A stretch of 64,000 bases of DNA from Bacteroidota bacterium (GCA_016178785.1 JACOSO010000096.1:186001-250000), one strand, 5' to 3'. Positions 49,880 to 59,392 are shown, counted from the first letter of the stretch. Numbers and translations are program-made. Notes: generated from the sequence alone by a model not told the origin.

Positions 49880-50548
49880 TCAACCAAGTGATTTGAATTC
49901 ATATCCTTGAGAAGTAAAATGTTCCAAAAATTTTGGTAGTACATAGGTTAGATTTCTTTCGGCTTTCAGGCTGTCATGAAAAACAATGATCGATCCGGGC
50001 CGCGTTGCTTTAACAGTGCCATTCAAGCAACTCTGCCGCGCTATGTTTTTTGAATAGTCGTGCGTGAGTACATCCCACATCACAATCTGGTACTGGTATT
50101 TCAGTGCTTTGATTTGCGCATTAGTAATACGGCCGTAGGGGGGTCGAAAAAATTTTGTTACGGGTTTTTGGTTTCCAGTTTCCAGTGGCTGGTAACCGGT
50201 AACTGGCAACTGACTTTGAATATGCGTTTCACATTGCGCAATGTTGTTTAAATACTTTTCAAGTGAAGTGCTCCATCCTTTCAAGTGATTAAATGTGTGA
50301 TTCCCGGCTGAATGACCTTGAGCAATTACTTTTTGGAAAACATCAGGGTGCTTGCTTACATTATCTCCTATACAAAAGAAAGTGGCTTTGGCCTTAACCT
50401 TCTTCAACTCTTCAAGAACAAACTCTGTCGGGCCGTTCATTGGGCCGTCATCAAAAGTGAGATACAATTCTTTATTCTCCGTGGGCACGCGCCACAAAAG
50501 CGATGGATAAAATTTCGGAAGGAAAAATGGAGTTCGAAATAAATTCAA
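49880..50548 (-). CDS. Polysaccharide deacetylase with in-frame repeat insertion
   Basis: 222 residues of the NodB fold. TFDDGP (31-36) gives the catalytic and metal aspartates, HSAGNHTFNH (79-88) the metal histidines, RPPYG (135-139) the next motif, and IIVFHDS (187-193) the final histidine. Between the second and third motifs, about residues 111-131 (QSQLPVTGYQ, PLETGNQKPVT) are encoded by family A repeat sequence, inserted without breaking the frame. It removes acetyl groups from a cell-wall or capsule sugar. Activity may persist, as the insert falls in a loop. Confidence 0.92.
   Translation of the reverse strand: MNLFRTPFFLPKFYPSLLWRVPTENKELYLTFDDGPMNGPTEFVLEELKKVKAKATFFCIGDNVSKHPDVFQKVIAQGHSAGNHTFNHLKGWSTSLEKYLNNIAQCETHIQSQLPVTGYQPLETGNQKPVTKFFRPPYGRITNAQIKALKYQYQIVMWDVLTHDYSKNIARQSCLNGTVKATRPGSIIVFHDSLKAERNLTYVLPKFLEHFTSQGYEFKSLG
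50160..50218. repeat. Family A repeat inside the deacetylase gene
   Basis: TTGGTTTCCAGTTTCCAGTG, GCTGGTAACC and GGTAACTGGCAACTGAC are the same words as in the intergenic copies at 27298-27350 and 8130-8275. Here they lie within an open reading frame and add about 20 residues. Confidence 0.7.
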
Positions 50549-50621
50549 TTTGATGGCAGATTACAGATTTAAAATTACAAATTCACCCTTATTCTGTAAT
50601 GCGCTATTTTTCAATTTTCAA

Positions 50622-51842
50622 TTACTGCACTCTGCACGAAAGTATAGTAATGTCATCATGATAACTGTTGGCTCCTTTAAAACCATCGAGCCTTACAATG
50701 ATGTCTTGATGGATTGTCTTTAAATCTTTTTGACTATTGGCTTTAAGGTAGTCGAGCAACGATTCCATTCCGAATTCTTCATTTTGTTCATTCACTGTTT
50801 CAGTCAATCCATCAGTATATAAAAACAAAGTAAAGTCTTCAATGTCAGTTATAAATCCTTCATTGATGAAAGGTAGCGGATCCATCGCGCCAAGCACAGT
50901 CGAACCTTCTTCAAGCAATCGAATACCACTTTTGTCGCAGAGCACGGGCGGGTTGTGCCCCGCGTTCACATACACCATCGTCTTCAATTTCAAATCATAG
51001 ATGGCACCAAAGAAAGTAATGAACTTCTCACCCTTTGCACTTTCAAGCACTTGATAATTCAAAGCTTCAACAATTTCTGTAAGATTCGGAGTTTGTCTAA
51101 GAAGCGTGTGAAGAGAAGCTTGAAAATTGCTCATCAACAATGCAGCCGGAATTCCTTTGCCGCTTACATCGGCTACGCAAATCAAAAATTGGTTTTGATT
51201 GATCGGAATGTAATCATAGTAATCTCCGCCTACTCGATCATGTGGAAGGTAACTCGCCTCGACTTTCAGTCGTTCCGTATTTGGTAATTTTTCCGGGAAC
51301 AAAAACTGCTGCACATCGCTTGCGATTTCAAGTTCTTTACGAAATGCTTCTTGCTCCAATTGCTGCCTTACTAGTTTCTTGTTTTCAATGGCAACCACAA
51401 TGATGTTGCTGAGCGCCTGAATGAATTTTATACTCTCATCATTGATATTAAGATGATGATCGATGCCACCTACAAAAACCAATGCAAGCGTTTCGCCCTT
51501 GTGAGAAATCGGGATCACTAAATCAAACTCATCAAATTCACATTCAGGAAATTCATCCATACGATGGATGTTTTTGGCAAGCTTCACTCGGTCATCGAGT
51601 TTCGTCTTTCGGAAATCTTTCACAGTGCCGAATATCACTTTGCAAGCCCACACTTGATCAAAAACGAAGAGAGCCAGTTTTTTGATGTTAAGATTCGATC
51701 TTAGGGTGAAGTTGAAAATCTTATAAAGCGACTCTTCGGGCAAGTTGTTGTTGATTGCTTGCGTGATCTCGAGCAATGCCCCGAGTTCAAGCTCCTTGCG
51801 CTCAACCTGCTTTTTATAATCAGTCACAGATGCCACCTTCAT
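50622..51842 (-). CDS. SpoIIE-type PP2C phosphatase with GAF-like sensor
   Basis: 406 residues. A coiled N-terminus precedes a GAF-like domain at about 25-165 (ALLEITQAINNNLPEESLYK). A helical linker (LVRQQLEQEAFRKELEIASDVQQFLFPEKLP) leads to the PP2C/SpoIIE domain, with RVGGDYYDYI, CVADVSGKGIPAALLMSNFQ and NAGHNPPVL, then FLYTDGLTE, holding the metal-binding aspartates. Such proteins dephosphorylate anti-anti-sigma factors in partner-switching. No STAS or RsbW gene is adjacent. Confidence 0.93.
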   Translation of the reverse strand: MKVASVTDYKKQVERKELELGALLEITQAINNNLPEESLYKIFNFTLRSNLNIKKLALFVFDQVWACKVIFGTVKDFRKTKLDDRVKLAKNIHRMDEFPECEFDEFDLVIPISHKGETLALVFVGGIDHHLNINDESIKFIQALSNIIVVAIENKKLVRQQLEQEAFRKELEIASDVQQFLFPEKLPNTERLKVEASYLPHDRVGGDYYDYIPINQNQFLICVADVSGKGIPAALLMSNFQASLHTLLRQTPNLTEIVEALNYQVLESAKGEKFITFFGAIYDLKLKTMVYVNAGHNPPVLCDKSGIRLLEEGSTVLGAMDPLPFINEGFITDIEDFTLFLYTDGLTETVNEQNEEFGMESLLDYLKANSQKDLKTIHQDIIVRLDGFKGANSYHDDITILSCRVQ

Positions 51843-51904
51843 CTCTCAAAATTAGAAATTATGTTTCAGATGCCATCAGGCAGGTGGATATTTCTTATTT
51901 GTGT

Positions 51905-53020
51905 TCATTTCGTCATCAGTGACCTGCCCTTCCATTGATGATTTTTTAATTGAGAAAAAAATCCGATGAAGAGAACGTAAACAGGATACAAAAATTGCAA
52001 AGCAATAAAAGCCAGTGGGTTAAAACTCATATTCAATGATCGACAAACAGTTGATAGGAAGAGCAAATCAGCTAAAACCTTCAAAGTGAACAAGCTAATA
52101 GCGAAGATCGATTGGGCGTTAACCGTGTGGATAATCAATAGGAACCATGAAGCCTGAAGTGAAAAAATAAAAACCGCGAGAACTCGTGCAAAGAAAGAAG
52201 TATTTACGCTCCACTTGCTCGCCCACCGCAGGCGCTGATGAAGGAATTTGTTCCATGAATTTTGCGGCTGAGTAATAACAACACTTTGTGCCATGTTTAA
52301 AACTCGAATTGAGCCAGGGTACCGTTCTTCAATCTTGCGCATCAGAAATTCGTCATCTCCTGTGGCCACATGTTCATTACCCTGATAGCCATTTACCTGA
52401 TCAAATATTTTTCTTCGAAAGGAAAGATTTGCACCGTTGCACATCGTGGGTTTTCCCAATGCGCAAGTGGCTACTCCTGTACCAATCACACTGGCAAACT
52501 CAATCGACTGAAGTTGAGCAAAAAATCGATCGTTGTTTTGCAGGGCCACAGCACCCATGAGCATTTGGATCATTTCATCTTGAAAGCCATTGTTGATTTG
52601 CTTAAGCCAATTCTCAGGCAAAATGCAATCAGCATCTGTCGTTGTAATCACCTCCCCTCTGGCCAAACTTATACCTAAAGACAAAGCTGCTTTCTTTCCA
52701 ATTTGATTTTCGTCAAGAGACCGGATAGTTAAGGAGGAGAAACGATCCATCCATTTTTTTGCCGCGTTTGTCGAATCATCCGAGGAATGGTCATCAATAA
52801 GAATAATTTCGAAATCTGTTAAGGGATAATTTAGAGCCGAGAGGCTTTGAAATAAGCCATCAAGATTTTCTTTTTCATTTCGCATGGCAATCACTATCGA
52901 AATGAAAATATTTTTTTTTGGAGAATTATTTTGAGGTCGGATAGCTTTCCTCCAACCCATCCACAAGGCCATCAATAGCAGGAAATAAAATCCGAACACA
53001 ATAAGAAAGTAAATCGCCAT
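51905..53020 (-). CDS. Family 2 glycosyltransferase, membrane-bound
   Basis: 371 residues. One N-terminal helix (YFLIVFGFYFLLLMALWMGW) precedes a GT-A domain: FISIVIAMRNEKENL, then LIDDHSSDDS, then TTTDADCILP (DxD), then the acceptor motif ATGDDEFLMRK and QRLRWASKW (QxxRW). Three or four membrane helices close the protein. This layout is that of processive or dolichyl-type enzymes. It makes or extends a surface polysaccharide. Start faces ruvC. Confidence 0.93.
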   Translation of the reverse strand: MAIYFLIVFGFYFLLLMALWMGWRKAIRPQNNSPKKNIFISIVIAMRNEKENLDGLFQSLSALNYPLTDFEIILIDDHSSDDSTNAAKKWMDRFSSLTIRSLDENQIGKKAALSLGISLARGEVITTTDADCILPENWLKQINNGFQDEMIQMLMGAVALQNNDRFFAQLQSIEFASVIGTGVATCALGKPTMCNGANLSFRRKIFDQVNGYQGNEHVATGDDEFLMRKIEERYPGSIRVLNMAQSVVITQPQNSWNKFLHQRLRWASKWSVNTSFFARVLAVFIFSLQASWFLLIIHTVNAQSIFAISLFTLKVLADLLFLSTVCRSLNMSFNPLAFIALQFLYPVYVLFIGFFSQLKNHQWKGRSLMTK

Positions 53021-53034
53021 TGACGGTTAATTTG

Positions 53035-53042
53035 TAAGTTTG
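53035..53042 (+). promoter_or_regulatory. -7 element upstream of ruvC
   Basis: TAAGTTTG is an exact TAnnTTTG match. It overlaps the TTG start at 53040 and lies 3 bases before GTG 53046. If used, transcription would begin near 53048 and favour GTG 53070 as the start. Confidence 0.4.
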
Positions 53043-53045
53043 GGT

Positions 53046-53645
53046 GTGAGCAAAGTTGAGAAAAAACCGGTGAAGGAAAAGGTCATTCTTGGGCTCGACC
53101 CCGGCACCAATGTGATGGGCTATGCGGTGATCACTGTACAATTAAGCCGGGTGACTTTAACTCAGTTCGGTGTAATCCAAATGGGAAAGTACGGAGAACA
53201 TGCCCTCAAGCTGAAAAAAATTTTTGATCGGGTGCTTGCCTTGGTTGATGAATACAAACCCGATGAAGTGGCGCTCGAGGCACCGTTTTTTGGAAAAAAT
53301 GTGCAGTCAATGCTTAAACTCGGGCGTGCGCAGGGCGTAGCAATGTCGGCAGCACTTTATCGCGAAGTGCCGATCACTGAATACGCGCCCAAGAAAGTAA
53401 AGCAATCGGTGACCGGAAATGGAAACGCCAGCAAAGAGCAAGTGGCGAAAATGCTGATGCAGATTTTTTCGATCAAAGAATTGCCACGTTTGCTTGACTC
53501 CACTGATGCACTGGCCGTTGCAGTGTGCCATCACTATCAAAATGGGGCGGTGCGAAGTAAATCAAAATCGTGGGAAGGTTTTTTGAAGGAGAATCCCAGA
53601 AGAATAGTTAAATCAAAAAAGGACGTGAATGAGAATATTTGTTGA
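53046..53645 (+). CDS. ruvC: Crossover junction endodeoxyribonuclease RuvC
   Basis: About 199 residues. The catalytic acidic residues appear in ILGLDPGTNVMGYAV, VALEAPFFGKNVQSML and the C-terminal DSTDALAVAVCHHY, with KKVKQSVTGNGNASKEQV between. It resolves Holliday junctions as a dimer. Start is uncertain: TTG 53040, GTG 53046 and GTG 53070 are in frame and all precede the core. The C-terminal basic tail overlaps the next gene by 17 bases. RuvA and RuvB are not in the window. Confidence 0.95.
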   Translation: MSKVEKKPVKEKVILGLDPGTNVMGYAVITVQLSRVTLTQFGVIQMGKYGEHALKLKKIFDRVLALVDEYKPDEVALEAPFFGKNVQSMLKLGRAQGVAMSAALYREVPITEYAPKKVKQSVTGNGNASKEQVAKMLMQIFSIKELPRLLDSTDALAVAVCHHYQNGAVRSKSKSWEGFLKENPRRIVKSKKDVNENIC

Positions 53646-54906
53646 ACCAAATAAAAATTTTACCGAAGAAGTTAAGTATACAATGAATCTCTTCGCTCAA
53701 AATAGAGATACAAGCTTCATTTTTATTGAAAACAAGAATGACAGCGACTTAACGTTTGGATCAACGACTGCCTTTGACTTCGTTATTTCGGAGACGGCTT
53801 ATAATTCTCTCCATAAGGGGCTCTATCACTTTAAAAACTTTTTCGATAAGGAATGCCTTATCAAGACCGAGTTCGGAAATTACGACTATGTCTCCACCGC
53901 GTTTTACATGGTTAATAGTTTACAAGAATATGGTTCATCTGATCTTGACGAAATCGGTCGCTTCAAATTTGCCAACAGCTACCAGGCAAAATTTGGGAAC
54001 ATTCAGAAAAACCTTGTGCAGGAGTGCTTTAATAAGATTTGCGAACATCCAAAACTAACTCACCTTTCTTCGTTTAGAAAAAAATCCAAGTTTTTCTTAT
54101 CACATGACATCGATTCAATACATGGCGCGCTCTTGCAAGATGGATTACATTTATTAAAGCAAGGAAAGCCACATCTAATTTTCAGTCTGTTCTTTAATGC
54201 CTTGCTTCAACGACCCGATTGGTTTACTATAGATAAAATCATGGCCATTGAAGATGAATACTCTTTTAAATCTACCTTCTTTTGGCTCGTCAATAAAGGA
54301 CGCATAAATAAAAGAGAAGTGAATGCCGACTACCGGATAAGCGATAATAAAGTCCAGACAGCCATTCAAAAATTGATTTCAACAGGATGGGAAAATGGCT
54401 TGCACAAAAGTATTTCTCCCGATGGCTATAATCAAGAATTAACCAAAACGGGACTGAGCCCAAAATCTAACCGAAATCATTATTTAAAATTCACCTTGCC
54501 GGGACTATACGAAAACATTGAATCGAGCGGATTAAGGATGGATGCCAGCTTGGGATTTGCAGAATCATTTGGCTTCAGGAATAGTTATGGGCTGCCATTT
54601 ACTCCCTACAATCTGAGGGAGCGAAGACCATTTTATTTTGTAGAAGTTCCTCTGAACATTATGGATACCACACTACACAAATACATGAATGTTCAAGTCG
54701 AGGAAACAGCAATTTCAACAATCAATTTTCTGGAAAATAACAAGTACAACGGTCTGATATCAATTTTATGGCATAATAATTATTTCACCCACTATAAGTT
54801 TAAAGGCTACATGAATCAGTATAAAAAAATACTAGCTTACCTGCATGAAAACAAATGGCCGTGCATCAATACTTCTCAAATCATTGCGGAATACTCACGA
54901 ACATAG
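53629..54906 (+). CDS. Polysaccharide deacetylase-like protein (DUF7033 type)
   Basis: 425 residues. The N-terminal 150 residues are a mixed domain of unknown role. From about 152, FFLSHDIDSIHGALLQDG carries the NodB-like HDID motif, and FKSTFFWLVNKGR, GWENGLHKSISPDGYN, RMDASLGFAESFGFRN and ILWHNNYF continue the pattern. Family members sit in surface polysaccharide loci. ATG overlaps the ruvC 3' end. Catalytic metal ligands look mostly conserved. Confidence 0.82.
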   Translation: MRIFVEPNKNFTEEVKYTMNLFAQNRDTSFIFIENKNDSDLTFGSTTAFDFVISETAYNSLHKGLYHFKNFFDKECLIKTEFGNYDYVSTAFYMVNSLQEYGSSDLDEIGRFKFANSYQAKFGNIQKNLVQECFNKICEHPKLTHLSSFRKKSKFFLSHDIDSIHGALLQDGLHLLKQGKPHLIFSLFFNALLQRPDWFTIDKIMAIEDEYSFKSTFFWLVNKGRINKREVNADYRISDNKVQTAIQKLISTGWENGLHKSISPDGYNQELTKTGLSPKSNRNHYLKFTLPGLYENIESSGLRMDASLGFAESFGFRNSYGLPFTPYNLRERRPFYFVEVPLNIMDTTLHKYMNVQVEETAISTINFLENNKYNGLISILWHNNYFTHYKFKGYMNQYKKILAYLHENKWPCINTSQIIAEYSRT

Positions 54907-54940
54907 TTTACTTTGAGCCAGTATTGAGGCGAATATCTTT

Positions 54941-55510
54941 ATGCTTAGGTCCCCTCTATTGAGAAAATTCTACTTCGGTGTATGGAAGCGCATTTACTGC
55001 AATGATATCATTGGTTTGTATGAAATGAAAAATCATTCAAAAGCGATAAGCCCGGCAATCCTGATTAAAGAAGTAACCAGTGAAAACATTAAAGATGCAT
55101 TGACTTTTCAAAGCAACCATGAGCTCGTGAGGTTTCAATTATTTTTGAATGAGGGTGACACTGGGTTCTATGCCTACCTTCATGGGCAATGTGCTCATAG
55201 ATCTTGGGTGATGAAACACCCTCGCCAGGCAGAAATTCATTTATTCTATTCGAAACTGTTATTGCCCAATGAAGTTTTTGTGCACTTCTGCGAGACTGCT
55301 CCCTGGGCCAGGGGAAAAAATATTTTCACATCAGTTTTAAATCATATCGGAAGCGTTTTTAGGGACCAGCGAATTTTAATTTGTGTCGAACAAAGCAACA
55401 AGAGTTCGATCAGAAGCATTAAAAAAAGCGGTTTTATTGAAATCAATAGATTCCGAATAATTGCCTTACTTGGTATTCGTATTGTAAGAAACATGACCAT
55501 CAGCAATTAA
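54941..55510 (+). CDS. GNAT-like acyltransferase in polysaccharide locus
   Basis: 189 residues. IHLFYSKLLLPNEVFVHFCETAPWARGKNIFTSVLNHIG resembles the GNAT acetyl-CoA-binding region (RGKN), then QSNKSSIRSIKKSGF matches the C-terminal motif. The N-terminal hydrophobic start (LLRKFYFGVWKRIY) may bind membrane. It abuts the next gene, which encodes a related acyltransferase, and probably modifies a sugar in the locus. Confidence 0.7.
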   Translation: MLRSPLLRKFYFGVWKRIYCNDIIGLYEMKNHSKAISPAILIKEVTSENIKDALTFQSNHELVRFQLFLNEGDTGFYAYLHGQCAHRSWVMKHPRQAEIHLFYSKLLLPNEVFVHFCETAPWARGKNIFTSVLNHIGSVFRDQRILICVEQSNKSSIRSIKKSGFIEINRFRIIALLGIRIVRNMTISN

Positions 55511-56461
55511 ATGCAATTATCTCCTAAAGCAGCTTATCGGAATTTCTGTGCTCTCGAAAAAAATATCCCCTTGTTCCTTAATGACTGGTGGATGGATGCC
55601 GTGTGTGGCGATAGCTGGGATGTAGCGTTGGTTCAAAACGGAGATGAAGTAATTGGCGCTTTGCCCTACCTCAAGGCAAGAAGATTCGGATTCAGGTTAT
55701 TGAACATGCCGAAACTTACAAGTTTTCTTGGGCCTGTTTTCAAATATCCGGAAGGGCAAAAATATGTTTCAAAGCTTAGCTACGAGATGGAGATCATGGA
55801 AAAACTGATTGAACAAATACCTTCTTTTGATCTTTTCCGGCAAAGCTTTCATTACTCGATTGCAAACTGGCTTCCTTTTTACTGGAAGGGATATGAACAA
55901 ACCACCCGTTACACTTATCTTCTTGATCTCGATAATCTCAATCACGTATTTGTTGAATTGAAAAGCAGTGTGCGGGGAAAAATCAGAAAAGCAGAAGGCA
56001 TTGTTACGGTACAACACAGCCGTCCGCTGGAAGACTTCTACAACGTTTTTTGCATGACATTCGAGCGACAGAAAATCAAACCTCCGATTGATTTAGTCTA
56101 TCTCAAAAAGATAGATGACGCTCTTTCCAAAAGAAACCAGCGAAAAATTTTCTACGCAGTCGATAAAGACGGGAAGGTTCACTCCGCGCTCTATTTAATC
56201 TGGGATAATCACTCGTCATACGTTCATATGGTAGGTGAAAACCCCCAGCTTCGCAATAGCGGGGCAGGCATTTTGTTGATTTGGAAAGCTATTGAGTATA
56301 CTCGAAATGAAATCAAACTCACTACGTTTGATTTTTTAGGCAGTATGATTGAATCGGTTGAGCCGGTAAGGCTATCGTTTGGCGCAAAGCAAGTTCCTTA
56401 TTTTCAAATCAAGAAGGTCAATTCAAGAATTATGAAATTATTCTTCTCCCTCAGCAATTAA
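55511..56461 (+). CDS. FemAB/GNAT-like acyltransferase
   Basis: 316 residues of the FemAB-like double-GNAT group. FLNDWWMDAVCGDSWDVALV, ELKSSVRGKIRKAEG, VHSALYLIWDNHSSYVHMVG and LLIWKAIEYTRNEIKLTTFDFLGS all match members that add groups to cell-surface sugars or peptides. The ATG directly follows the previous stop (1 base gap). The 3' end overlaps the converging glycosyltransferase by 11 bases. Confidence 0.85.
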   Translation: MQLSPKAAYRNFCALEKNIPLFLNDWWMDAVCGDSWDVALVQNGDEVIGALPYLKARRFGFRLLNMPKLTSFLGPVFKYPEGQKYVSKLSYEMEIMEKLIEQIPSFDLFRQSFHYSIANWLPFYWKGYEQTTRYTYLLDLDNLNHVFVELKSSVRGKIRKAEGIVTVQHSRPLEDFYNVFCMTFERQKIKPPIDLVYLKKIDDALSKRNQRKIFYAVDKDGKVHSALYLIWDNHSSYVHMVGENPQLRNSGAGILLIWKAIEYTRNEIKLTTFDFLGSMIESVEPVRLSFGAKQVPYFQIKKVNSRIMKLFFSLSN

Positions 56462-57578
56462 AACCGGAGTAAAAAGCCAGTAAATTTTCAGATTCTTTTT
56501 CCCACGAATATTTGGTAAAAACCATTGTCCGGCCCCGCACTCCCATTTCCTTTGCAGCAGTCTCATTTTTAAAAATGAATTCTATTGCGCTTGCAATTTC
56601 TTTTTCGTCCTCGGGGTCAACTAAAATCCCGCATTCGCATTCTTTTATGAATGATGCCACCTCTCCATATTTTGTGGCCACTATTGGTACACCTGCAGCC
56701 ATATATTCGAAAAGCTTAACCGGATAATTTGTCTTATATCGCTCGATAGGTTGAGGGACTACAATTCCCGCACGTGAGTCGAGTGTAATCTTTGCTATTT
56801 CTTTACTGGGAACCCATCCTAAATAAGTGACCGGAAGTTTTAGTATTTCTTTCTCCAGTTCCTTCGGAGAAAAAGGGCCAGCAATCTGAAATTCAAACTC
56901 GCAATTACGTTTCGCCATTGCTACAGCGTTTGCCATTTTCAGAACACCACGCACCTTTGTGAGCATTCCAAAGTGCACAATTCGTCTGCTCCGTTTCTCA
57001 TAGTCGATGTAATCCTGATTGAAATTAGATACGATTGGAAAATTACGAATAAGACAGGTTTTTCCAGATGGAAAATATTTAGCGATAACAGGTTCTGCTA
57101 TGATGATTCCATCGAACATTAATCCTGCCAGTTTTTCTAAAAAGATGTAGAGCCATGCGTATGGTCTCTTCAAAAGTGGTGGTAACCAATGCTGATAACT
57201 GATTTGCTGTGGTGTGTCTTCATGCGCATCATAAATCACCTTGCGGCCCAAAAGTTTAAGCCAAATTCCGATGACCAAAAGTTCTGAGTCATGTAAATGA
57301 AATATTGCGTACTTAGGTTGCCGAAGTGCCTTTCTAAAGACGAGCCAGGGACAAACAATCAATTTCCTCCAGCCCCTCGCGTATGGTGTTACCGAGATTA
57401 TTGAAATCCCGTTCACTACGTCATCTTGAGGTGTCGGTATAATTAACGAAACTTCATACCCGTTTTTTGAAAGTGATATAGCTTCTTTCAAAAAAATACG
57501 TGGGTCTAATGGGTTATGGCCGGCATTGGCCAGCATTACCACCTTCCTTTTATTCGAGGGGTTCACAGTCTTATCCAA
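56451..57578 (-). CDS. Family 4 glycosyltransferase
   Basis: 375 residues with the GT-B fold. The N-terminal half shows NAGHNPLDPRIFLKEAISL and IIYDAHED. The C-terminal half (IVHFGMLTKVRGVLKM, LGWVPSKEI, VKLFEYMAAGVPIVATKYGEV) includes the E-x7-E type donor site. It transfers a sugar from a nucleotide donor onto a growing surface polysaccharide. Its start overlaps the fucosyltransferase 3' end by 16 bases, so the two are co-transcribed. Confidence 0.93.
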   Translation of the reverse strand: MDKTVNPSNKRKVVMLANAGHNPLDPRIFLKEAISLSKNGYEVSLIIPTPQDDVVNGISIISVTPYARGWRKLIVCPWLVFRKALRQPKYAIFHLHDSELLVIGIWLKLLGRKVIYDAHEDTPQQISYQHWLPPLLKRPYAWLYIFLEKLAGLMFDGIIIAEPVIAKYFPSGKTCLIRNFPIVSNFNQDYIDYEKRSRRIVHFGMLTKVRGVLKMANAVAMAKRNCEFEFQIAGPFSPKELEKEILKLPVTYLGWVPSKEIAKITLDSRAGIVVPQPIERYKTNYPVKLFEYMAAGVPIVATKYGEVASFIKECECGILVDPEDEKEIASAIEFIFKNETAAKEMGVRGRTMVFTKYSWEKESENLLAFYSGFNC

Positions 57579-58462
57579 GATTCCGGCAATAAATCTTTTG
57601 TATTATAATATCTGCTCGCATACGGAGGTTGCGGGCTGTCAGAAAATGTGTTTGCAAACCACTGCTTGGGTGCAATTACAACTTTTCCAACATTCGTATT
57701 CAGCCAGGCTCCCCACCAACTATAAGTGCTATTGGCAATGATTTGATGACGACACGTAGACATCAGTACAAGATCTTCGCTGGCTTTTACAGAGGCTTTG
57801 TGCGCAATGAACTTCGCGTCTGGAATAAATGCAAAATTCTGCTGACACCACGAAACGTCATCCGAAAAAATAAAGAATTTAGGATTAGCAACTTTACTCT
57901 TCATTTCACTTACTGCCACCTGATAATAAGTTAGAGGCAAAGCTCCAAAGAAAGACTGGTAAACAGGGTTGGCAACGTAGTCGCCTCTACGCACGTGAAT
58001 GGCTACACTATCACAATCGATCATCTGTTTTTTCCACTCCAACGATGACTCCGGCAGCTGACTTCGCAAAGTGAACTGATCTATTATTTCGCTTCGATAC
58101 TGAATGAAATATTTTTCGCTATTCCAATACCCCGAAAGATAAACCGGAACATTTACTGAAAAAAAGTCCTCAAAAAAATGATAGTGCGGCTGTGAAAGCA
58201 CGTTCAGGCAGCGAAGATAATTTTCGCGCTTATTTAAGTAGCGAACAATAGGATTACTTCCAGTAAATTGATGAACTTCTTTGCGTGATGCAATTGTCGC
58301 ATCAATATTCATTTGATCTAATTCAAATTTTCGGTTTTGATTCTTCGAATAAGTATACAGGTCTAGTTTCAAAGAAACTCCTTTGTGCCAAGCCAAAGCT
58401 CGGGCGGCTGCGTACTGAAAAAGCTGATTGCCTAATCCTCCCCGAACACGAACGATAACCAT
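57563..58462 (-). CDS. Alpha-1,2-fucosyltransferase (GT11)
   Basis: 299 residues of the GT11 family. VRVRGGLGNQLFQYAAARAL at the start and IHVRRGDYV (about residue 157) for GDP binding are diagnostic, with NSTYSWWGAWLN near the C-terminus. It adds fucose in alpha-1,2 linkage to a surface glycan. First gene of the two-gene minus-strand operon with a GT4 enzyme. Confidence 0.94.
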   Translation of the reverse strand: MVIVRVRGGLGNQLFQYAAARALAWHKGVSLKLDLYTYSKNQNRKFELDQMNIDATIASRKEVHQFTGSNPIVRYLNKRENYLRCLNVLSQPHYHFFEDFFSVNVPVYLSGYWNSEKYFIQYRSEIIDQFTLRSQLPESSLEWKKQMIDCDSVAIHVRRGDYVANPVYQSFFGALPLTYYQVAVSEMKSKVANPKFFIFSDDVSWCQQNFAFIPDAKFIAHKASVKASEDLVLMSTCRHQIIANSTYSWWGAWLNTNVGKVVIAPKQWFANTFSDSPQPPYASRYYNTKDLLPESWIRL

Positions 58463-58481
58463 TCTCTAAAAAATATTTAAT

Positions 58482-58489
58482 TATACTTG
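58482..58489 (+). promoter_or_regulatory. Candidate -7 element for the FkbM gene
   Basis: TATACTTG differs from TAnnTTTG at one base and ends 18 bases before the ATG at 58508. The same octamer precedes the methyltransferase at 59511. Confidence 0.35.
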
Positions 58490-58507
58490 CGCTAAAATTA
58501 CAGGCAA

Positions 58508-59392
58508 ATGGGTTTTAAACAAAGAATAAAAAAATTTCCACAGGTTTATTCAGCAATACTCTTTGTATTAAACCTCATCAACTACTTTGATAAAAGATTT
58601 TGGTTGAAGTTTCCGAAATATCAGATTACCCCATTATGGAGAAAAAGAGCAGACATTGTCAAACTTTCACCCGATAACAAAAGGATTGAAATTATTGAGG
58701 ATGCCGGAAAAATATTCAAAGACTACCAGCTAATGCACAATGGGTTAAAAATAGGGTTAGGCAGTTATTACGATTATGGCAATACAGTGCTACTGCAGGA
58801 AAACAGAGGTGTCCACGAGCCGCAGGAAGAATTTGCTTTTCAGGAAGTCTTGAAGATAATACCACCCGGAAGCGTTATGATGGAGTTGGGCAGCTTTTGG
58901 GCTTTTTACTCGATGTGGTTTGCTTCACAAATCAAAAATGCCAAGTGTATTATGATTGAACCTGACCCTTACAAAATGAATTTCGGCAAGCTCAATTTCA
59001 AGATGAACAACTTACTGGGCATCTTCGAGCTGGGGTTTATCACCGACAAAACCAATCTCTCAAAATCAATCCCAGATTATTCAGTTGATTTTCTTTTGCA
59101 AAAATACAAAATCGATTTTCTTCATCTTCTCCATAGTGACATACAAGGATATGAGGCTAAAATGCTTGAAGGAGCAGGGCATGCGTTGTCAGAAAAAAAG
59201 ATAGGATTTGTATTTATCTCCACACACGGCAACGACCTACATCGGGAGTGTGAAAGTATTCTTCGGGCACACGGCTATGAAATTTTATGTTCTGCCTATC
59301 TTAACGAATCATACGCATGGGACGGAGTGATCGTAGCTAAAGCAAAAAATTATTTGGGAGACATTAAAATCGAGATTAGTAAAAGAGTATAG
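58508..59392 (+). CDS. FkbM family methyltransferase
   Basis: 294 residues. A conserved SAM-binding core begins near residue 115 with GSVMMELGSFWAFYSMWF and CIMIEPDPYKMNF, followed by LHLLHSDIQGYEAKMLEGA, the FkbM signature. It methylates a hydroxyl, probably of a sugar in the surface polysaccharide. Standalone between two glycan operons. Confidence 0.92.
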   Translation: MGFKQRIKKFPQVYSAILFVLNLINYFDKRFWLKFPKYQITPLWRKRADIVKLSPDNKRIEIIEDAGKIFKDYQLMHNGLKIGLGSYYDYGNTVLLQENRGVHEPQEEFAFQEVLKIIPPGSVMMELGSFWAFYSMWFASQIKNAKCIMIEPDPYKMNFGKLNFKMNNLLGIFELGFITDKTNLSKSIPDYSVDFLLQKYKIDFLHLLHSDIQGYEAKMLEGAGHALSEKKIGFVFISTHGNDLHRECESILRAHGYEILCSAYLNESYAWDGVIVAKAKNYLGDIKIEISKRV

